Shown: positions 59,587 to 64,000 of the stretch, in pieces
Position numbering within the stretch: position 1 is the first letter of the stretch
Layout: the number at the start of each line of letters is the position of its first letter
Assembly: GCA_004020645.1 (NCBI GenBank)
Contig: SAQL01000020.1
Location: 62,001 to 126,000 of the forward strand
Length of the DNA: 64,000 bases
Direction: 5' to 3'
Source of the DNA: Mesorhizobium sp.
GTDB taxonomy: Bacteria; Pseudomonadota; Alphaproteobacteria; Rhizobiales; Rhizobiaceae
Program-made: the position numbers and the translations under genes
The notes under the pieces: generated by a model
What the model was told of the DNA's origin: nothing
Seen by the model: only the letters and a program-made list of their open reading frames with translations
Database searches by the model: none

Positions 59587-62500
59587 ACTTCGCCCATTTC
59601 TTCGTCAACCGCCCGATCTTCGCGGTGGTGCTGTCGATCGTGCTCGTGCTCGTCGGCGGCATCGCCTATACGCAGCTTCCGGTCGCCCAATATCCCGAAA
59701 TCGCGCCACCGACCATCGTGGTGCGCGCCTCCTATCCGGGCGCCGACGCCGAGACGGTCGCCGCGACCGTGGCGACGCCGATCGAACAGGAAATCAACGG
59801 CGTCGAGCACATGCTCTACATGTCGTCCTATTCCTCCGGCGAAGGCTCGATGTCACTCACCATCACCTTCCGCCCCGGCACCGATCTCGACGCGGCGCAG
59901 GTACTGGTCCAGAACCGCGTCTCGATCGCCGAAGCGCGCCTGCCGGAAGAGGTGCGCCGGCTCGGCATCACCACGGCGAAAAGTTCGCCCGACCTGATGA
60001 TGGTCATCCATATGCTGTCGCCCGACGACACATATGATCAGCTCTACGTCTCGAATTATGCGCGTTCGCGCGTGCGCGACGTCCTACTGAGACTGGACGG
60101 CGTCGGCGACGTGCAGATCTTCGGCGAGCGCGAATATTCGCTGCGCGTCTGGCTCGACCCGGAAAAGCTGTCCGCCTACGGCATGACCGCAGGCGACGTA
60201 GTCCAGGCGCTGCGCGACCAGAACGTCCAGGTGTCGGGCGGCTCGATCGGCGCGCCGCCGATTGGCGACGGCTCGGCCTTCCAGTATACGGTCACCACGC
60301 AAGGGCGCTTCGAAGACGCGCGCGACTTCCGCTACGTCATAGTCAAGTCGACCGAGGACGGCCGCTTGATCTCCCTGCAGGACGTGGCGCGCATAGAGCT
60401 CGGCGCCAGGGACTACGTCACCAATTCCTATCTCAACAACAAGGCGGCGGTGGCGCTCGGCATCTTCCAGCGGCCGGGCACCAATGCCTTGGCCTCGGCG
60501 GAAGAAATCCAGGAGACCATCGCGGCGCTTTCGGAGGATTTCCCGCAGGGGCTGGCCTACGAGATCATCTACAATCCGACCGAGTTCATCGCCGAATCTA
60601 TCAACGAGGTCTATGTCACCATCGCCGAGGCGATCCTGCTGGTGGTGATCGTCATCATCGTGTTCCTGCAGTCGTGGCGCATGGCGATCGTGCCGATCGT
60701 GGCGATACCGGTCTCGCTGATCGGCACGCTTGCCGTGCTGCTCGCCTTCGGCTTCTCGCTCAACATGCTCACTCTGTTCGGGCTGGTGCTGGCGGTCGGC
60801 ATCGTTGTCGACGACGCCATCGTGGTTGTGGAAAATATCGAGCGGAACATCCGGCTGGGGCTCGCTCCGCGCGCCGCTGCGCACAAGACCATGGATGAAG
60901 TGGGAAACGCGGTCCTCGCGATCTCGCTGGTGCTGATCTCCGTCTTCGTTCCGGCGGCTTTCATTCCCGGGATTTCCGGCCAGTTCTATCTGCAGTTCGC
61001 CATCACCATCGCGGTCTCCACCGCGATCTCCGCATTCAACTCGCTGACGCTTTCGCCGGCTCTCGCTGGCGTGCTTTTCAAGCCGCACACCGAGGAACAT
61101 TCGAACTTCTTCCTGGCAAGGTTCGGCCGCGCTCTGGCGAACGGGTTCAACAACGGGTTCGACAGGATGGCGGACGGCTATGCGTGGCTGGTGCACAGGC
61201 TGGTCGGCACGACTCTGGCGCTTGCCGCCATGCTGCTCGTCTTCGCAGGCCTGCTCTACGCGACCTATCACATGCTGCAGACGGTGCCGCGCGGCTTCAT
61301 CCCGAACATGGACCAGGGTTATGCGATCGTCGTCGTGCAATTGCCGGAGGGCTCTTCGCTCGCCCGAACGGACGCAGTCATCCAGAAGGCGTCGGATATC
61401 ATCCGCGAGACGCCGGGTGTCGCCAACGCCGTCGCCTTCGCAGGATTCAACGGCGCGACATTCACCAACGCCAGCAATTCCGGCGTGATCTTCGCGCCAT
61501 TCAAGAGCTTCGAGGAACGGCTCGAGAGCGGCGATACTTCCGACAAGATCATCGGCACGCTGTTTGGCAGCCTCCAAAGCATCCAGGAGGCCTTCATCAT
61601 CGCGCTGCCGCCGCCGCCAGTGCGGGGCATCGGCAACTCCGGCGGCTTCAAGATGATGCTCCAGGAGCGCAACAGCGCCGACATGCGGCCGATTCTGGCG
61701 CTGGCCAACGAAATCGCCGGCAAGGCCAACCAGACGCCCGGGTTGATGGGCGTCTTCACCACCTTCTCGGCCTCCAGCCCGCAATTCTTCCTGGCGATCG
61801 ACCGCGACAAGGCGCGCATGCTGAACGTGCCGATCCCCAACATCTTCGAGACGCTGTCGATCAATCTAGGCACCGCCTATGTCAACGATTTCAATGCCTT
61901 CGGTCGCGTCTACCAGGTGCGGGCGCAAGCCGACCAGGCTTTCCGCATCGATCGCGACGACATATTGAAGCTGAAGGTGCGCTCGGCGGCCGGCGACCTG
62001 GTGCCGCTCGGCACACTGATCGAGATCCGCGACGTCACCGGTCCCTCGCTCGTGCAACGCTACAACATGTATGTCTCCGTGCCGCTTCAGGGCAATGCAG
62101 CGCCGGGCGTCGCCACGGGCACGGCGCTCGACCTGATGGAGGGGATCGCAGCCGAATCGCTGCCGCAGGGCACTTCCTTCGAATGGACTGAACTCGCCTT
62201 CCAGGAGCGGCAGACCGGCAACACGGCGGTCTTCATCTTCGGCCTGTCGGTTCTGTTCGTCTTTCTGGTGCTCGCCGCGCTATACGAAAGCTGGATTACG
62301 CCCTTCGCCATCGTGCTTATCGTCCCGCTCAGCGTGCTGGCCGCCCTCTTGGGCGTCGCCTTCCGCGGTCTCGACAACAACATCCTCGTGCAGATCGGGC
62401 TGATCGTGCTCATCGGCCTGGCGGCGAAGAACGCGATCCTGATCGTCGAGTTCGCGCGCCAAGGTGAGGAGCGCGGCCTTGACGCCGTCGAGGCGGCTGT

Positions 62501-62765
62501 CGAGGCCTGCCGGCTGCGGCTGCGGCCGATCCTGATGACGGCATTCGCCTTCATCCTGGGCGTGGTGCCGCTAGTGATCGCCAGCGGGCCTGGCGCGGAA
62601 ATGCGCCAATCGCTCGGCACGGCCGTGTTCTCCGGCATGCTGGGCGTGACGTTGTTCGGCCTCTTCCTGACGCCGGTCTTCTACGTTGCTCTGCGCAGGA
62701 CATTCCGGCGCAGGCGGCCTGAAGCCGGCCCGACCCTGGCTTCCAAGAGCGGCGCAGCCGAGTAG
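59583..62765 (+). CDS. RND efflux pump inner-membrane transporter (AcrB/HAE1 family)
   Basis: A 1060-residue proton-driven multidrug exporter of full family length. It starts MNFAHFFVNRPIFAVVLSIV, and helix 4 carries the proton-relay pair in GIVVDDAIVVVENIER. Two large periplasmic loops (about 35-335 and 560-870) form the porter and docking domains. The C-terminal helices include LIGLAAKNAILIVEFARQG with the relay Lys. It works with the upstream adaptor; no outer-membrane TolC-type gene follows, so an unlinked one must serve. The nearest regulator is the winged-helix/TPR gene, but there is no evidence of control. Confidence 0.96.
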   Translation: MNFAHFFVNRPIFAVVLSIVLVLVGGIAYTQLPVAQYPEIAPPTIVVRASYPGADAETVAATVATPIEQEINGVEHMLYMSSYSSGEGSMSLTITFRPGTDLDAAQVLVQNRVSIAEARLPEEVRRLGITTAKSSPDLMMVIHMLSPDDTYDQLYVSNYARSRVRDVLLRLDGVGDVQIFGEREYSLRVWLDPEKLSAYGMTAGDVVQALRDQNVQVSGGSIGAPPIGDGSAFQYTVTTQGRFEDARDFRYVIVKSTEDGRLISLQDVARIELGARDYVTNSYLNNKAAVALGIFQRPGTNALASAEEIQETIAALSEDFPQGLAYEIIYNPTEFIAESINEVYVTIAEAILLVVIVIIVFLQSWRMAIVPIVAIPVSLIGTLAVLLAFGFSLNMLTLFGLVLAVGIVVDDAIVVVENIERNIRLGLAPRAAAHKTMDEVGNAVLAISLVLISVFVPAAFIPGISGQFYLQFAITIAVSTAISAFNSLTLSPALAGVLFKPHTEEHSNFFLARFGRALANGFNNGFDRMADGYAWLVHRLVGTTLALAAMLLVFAGLLYATYHMLQTVPRGFIPNMDQGYAIVVVQLPEGSSLARTDAVIQKASDIIRETPGVANAVAFAGFNGATFTNASNSGVIFAPFKSFEERLESGDTSDKIIGTLFGSLQSIQEAFIIALPPPPVRGIGNSGGFKMMLQERNSADMRPILALANEIAGKANQTPGLMGVFTTFSASSPQFFLAIDRDKARMLNVPIPNIFETLSINLGTAYVNDFNAFGRVYQVRAQADQAFRIDRDDILKLKVRSAAGDLVPLGTLIEIRDVTGPSLVQRYNMYVSVPLQGNAAPGVATGTALDLMEGIAAESLPQGTSFEWTELAFQERQTGNTAVFIFGLSVLFVFLVLAALYESWITPFAIVLIVPLSVLAALLGVAFRGLDNNILVQIGLIVLIGLAAKNAILIVEFARQGEERGLDAVEAAVEACRLRLRPILMTAFAFILGVVPLVIASGPGAEMRQSLGTAVFSGMLGVTLFGLFLTPVFYVALRRTFRRRRPEAGPTLASKSGAAE

Positions 62766-62922
62766 ACGCCGAGCCGATGAGGCGCCGAGCTACCCCAACT
62801 CGAACCGAAAGGCCGCAGTTCTCGTGTCTGGCGCTGCGCTCCCTCGCCTGCTTGCATCGGCGCTACCTCCTTGGCCGGTCGCGCAGCGCATTGGAATTCG
62901 CCGGTCGTCTCCGCATGGCCGC

Positions 62923-63531
62923 CTACGGCCGGAACAGCCGTTTCAATACGAAATGGACCGGCAAGTAGGCGACCAGGGGCAGGAGCACCATGTACAGGCC
63001 GAGATACATGCGTGGCGGCAAGATCTTCTGCGGCTCCGGACCAAACCCGTGCACCCAGTTGATGTTCTCGTCGGGCCGGGTGAACCAGTAACTTGCAACC
63101 AGCACCACCCAGGCGAGAGCGGTCTGCGCTTTGAACGCCCGGCGGTCGTAGCCTTGCCGGATCAGCATGAAAATAATGATGACCGGCATGAACAAATGAA
63201 AGCCGGACAGCGCCCTCGCATATGCGGGCTCCCTTGGATCGAACATGTAGGCAGCGAGCCCGGTCAGCTTGCCGCCGGTCACGAAGTCCGCCAACCAGGC
63301 GAACTCGAGCGGCAGAACGCCGACTGCCATCATCGAATAGAGGAGTCGGCTGCCGGTCCACAACGCGATCAGCACGGCAAAGAGCGCAATATCGGAGAAC
63401 CACAGGAAATTGCCGGGGCCGTATCGCAACCAGTATACCGGCGTGAGCACGGCGACAAAAAGCGTATAGGGCAGAGTGATCCAGAGCGGGTATTTGGGGA
63501 TCTGGGCTTTACTGCGCTGCTTTGCCGCCAT
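62923..63531 (-). CDS. Multi-pass membrane protein of unknown function
   Basis: A 202-residue protein with about five hydrophobic helices after a short basic N-terminus (MAAKQRSKAQIPKYP). Aromatic residues are frequent near the helix ends (ASYWFTRPDENINWVHGFG). I recall similar proteins in rhizobia without function. ATG 63531 is chosen because the residues before it in the open frame are not family-like. It is convergent with the RND pump gene. Confidence 0.7.
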   Translation of the reverse strand: MAAKQRSKAQIPKYPLWITLPYTLFVAVLTPVYWLRYGPGNFLWFSDIALFAVLIALWTGSRLLYSMMAVGVLPLEFAWLADFVTGGKLTGLAAYMFDPREPAYARALSGFHLFMPVIIIFMLIRQGYDRRAFKAQTALAWVVLVASYWFTRPDENINWVHGFGPEPQKILPPRMYLGLYMVLLPLVAYLPVHFVLKRLFRP

Positions 63532-64000
63532 GGCTGGCCCTTTCGCGGACTGGCGCGGCGGCAAAACGCCAATCGTAGGCGCAAGGACTGCTCTCGAGCC
63601 ATCAATGGCTTCGCCGCCTGGGCTCAATCAGCTTTATCGATCCTGGATCCTTTATGCTCGCGAAGGTCTCGAAACCGACTGAGGTGAACGCACGGATCTC
63701 GGGGATAAATGTTTGCAGCCTCATAGCGTTCCATGGGCCGCCGCTTCAGCCGCCCGTCGGGCTAAATGGAGGGCCGAAGTCCTCGTAGATCAGCCGCTCA
63801 TACTCGGCCTCAGCCTCGCCGTAGCCACCGTCGGCCAAGCTGACGAGCCCCTCACGGTCGGGTTCGAGTCCAATGCGTGGGCAGAAAATAGAAAAAGTAA
63901 TGAAACTTAAGCGATGGATTTGGTGGGCCCGGAGGATGTTTGGAAAAGAAGCTAAATCAAGCGATTAGGGACAAGTGGGATCGCGACGCATTCAAATCTG
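63532..64000. other. Unresolved right edge
   Basis: No complete gene is supported. On the minus strand, about 63763-63870, an open frame reads GLVSLADGGYGEAEAEYERL and ends in a stop after FGPPFSPTGG. Its codon choice looks coding, but no start is visible, so it may be a fragment. From about 63890 the sequence becomes less GC-rich, and a new region may begin here. Confidence 0.4.

Noticed and set aside
60084..61784. 566-codon open frame antisense to the RND pump
   Set aside because: A shadow of a GC-rich gene; composition is His- and Arg-rich with no recognisable fold.
63861..63871. GGTTCGAGTCC resembling a tRNA T-arm
   Set aside because: The flanking bases do not form the five-pair T-stem, and no acceptor or anticodon arm is present.

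Overview
The window is GC-rich, densely packed alphaproteobacterial DNA. It looks like a Rhizobiales genome, most probably Mesorhizobium or a close relative. The evidence is a lanthanide-type methanol dehydrogenase locus with pqqABCDE, RIME-like intergenic palindromes, DUF1127 and DUF6074-like small proteins, and many solute-binding-protein transporters. I identify the organism from gene families and repeat style only. I found no rRNA, tRNA, CRISPR array or intact insertion sequence.

Layout. (1) 1-16140 is a methylotrophy/quinoprotein locus. It starts with the end of a phosphoglycolate phosphatase and a small cytochrome c. An ABC transporter follows, then a zinc metallohydrolase and a SoxYZ-like carrier of the quinoprotein-associated type. 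Next come xoxF, xoxG, xoxJ and a CxxxCW rhodanese-like protein, then pqqA (31 codons), pqqB, pqqC, pqqD and pqqE, with folP convergent at the end. (2) 16240-23220 is a mosaic. Small stress or housekeeping genes (SRPBCC, GFA-like, DUF899, GNAT) sit among decayed genes (an alpha/beta hydrolase tail and a LigD-type DNA ligase) and copies of a GGTGACAGTGCAC palindromic repeat. It also holds a SoxR regulator divergent from an SDR and a QueA-like gene, with a clear soxR box between them. (3) 23300-34883 is a divergent regulon that looks like a whole quinate/shikimate to beta-ketoadipate pathway. The leftward operon encodes a quinate/shikimate dehydrogenase, a TRAP importer, a type II dehydroquinase and a BKACE-family beta-keto acid cleavage enzyme. 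The rightward genes encode a TetR regulator, then dehydroshikimate dehydratase, PcaD, PcaC, PcaH, PcaG and PcaB. Two near-identical inverted repeats lie at the two control regions. (4) 35077-38788 holds a Gfo/Idh oxidoreductase, a GntR regulator, an SsuD-like flavin monooxygenase and a flavin reductase. (5) 38827-48960 is an unsaturated-uronide (pectin-like) utilisation operon: LacI, GH105, KduI, an unrecognised 841-residue protein and a complete sugar ABC transporter. (6) 49021-64000 holds an imine-reductase-like oxidoreductase with a LysR regulator, a DUF1127 protein and a second LysR, two small rhizobial proteins, and an RTX calcium-binding protein. It continues with an alpha/beta hydrolase divergent from a winged-helix/TPR regulator, an RND efflux pair, a membrane protein and an unresolved right edge.

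How the genes work together. In region 1, XoxF oxidises methanol or another small alcohol in the periplasm with a PQQ-lanthanide cofactor, passes electrons to XoxG and is assisted by XoxJ; the pqq genes make the cofactor. The metallohydrolase, SoxYZ-like carrier and CxxxCW protein form an accessory set whose chemistry is not established. In region 3, every step from quinate to beta-ketoadipate is encoded, but the usual last enzymes PcaIJ and PcaF are absent from the window. The BKACE enzyme in the uptake operon could do their job with acetyl-CoA, giving succinyl-CoA and acetoacetate; this is my main hypothesis. In region 5, GH105 and KduI imply import of 4,5-unsaturated uronyl oligosaccharides. 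The 841-residue protein, translationally coupled to KduI, is a candidate new carbohydrate-active enzyme.
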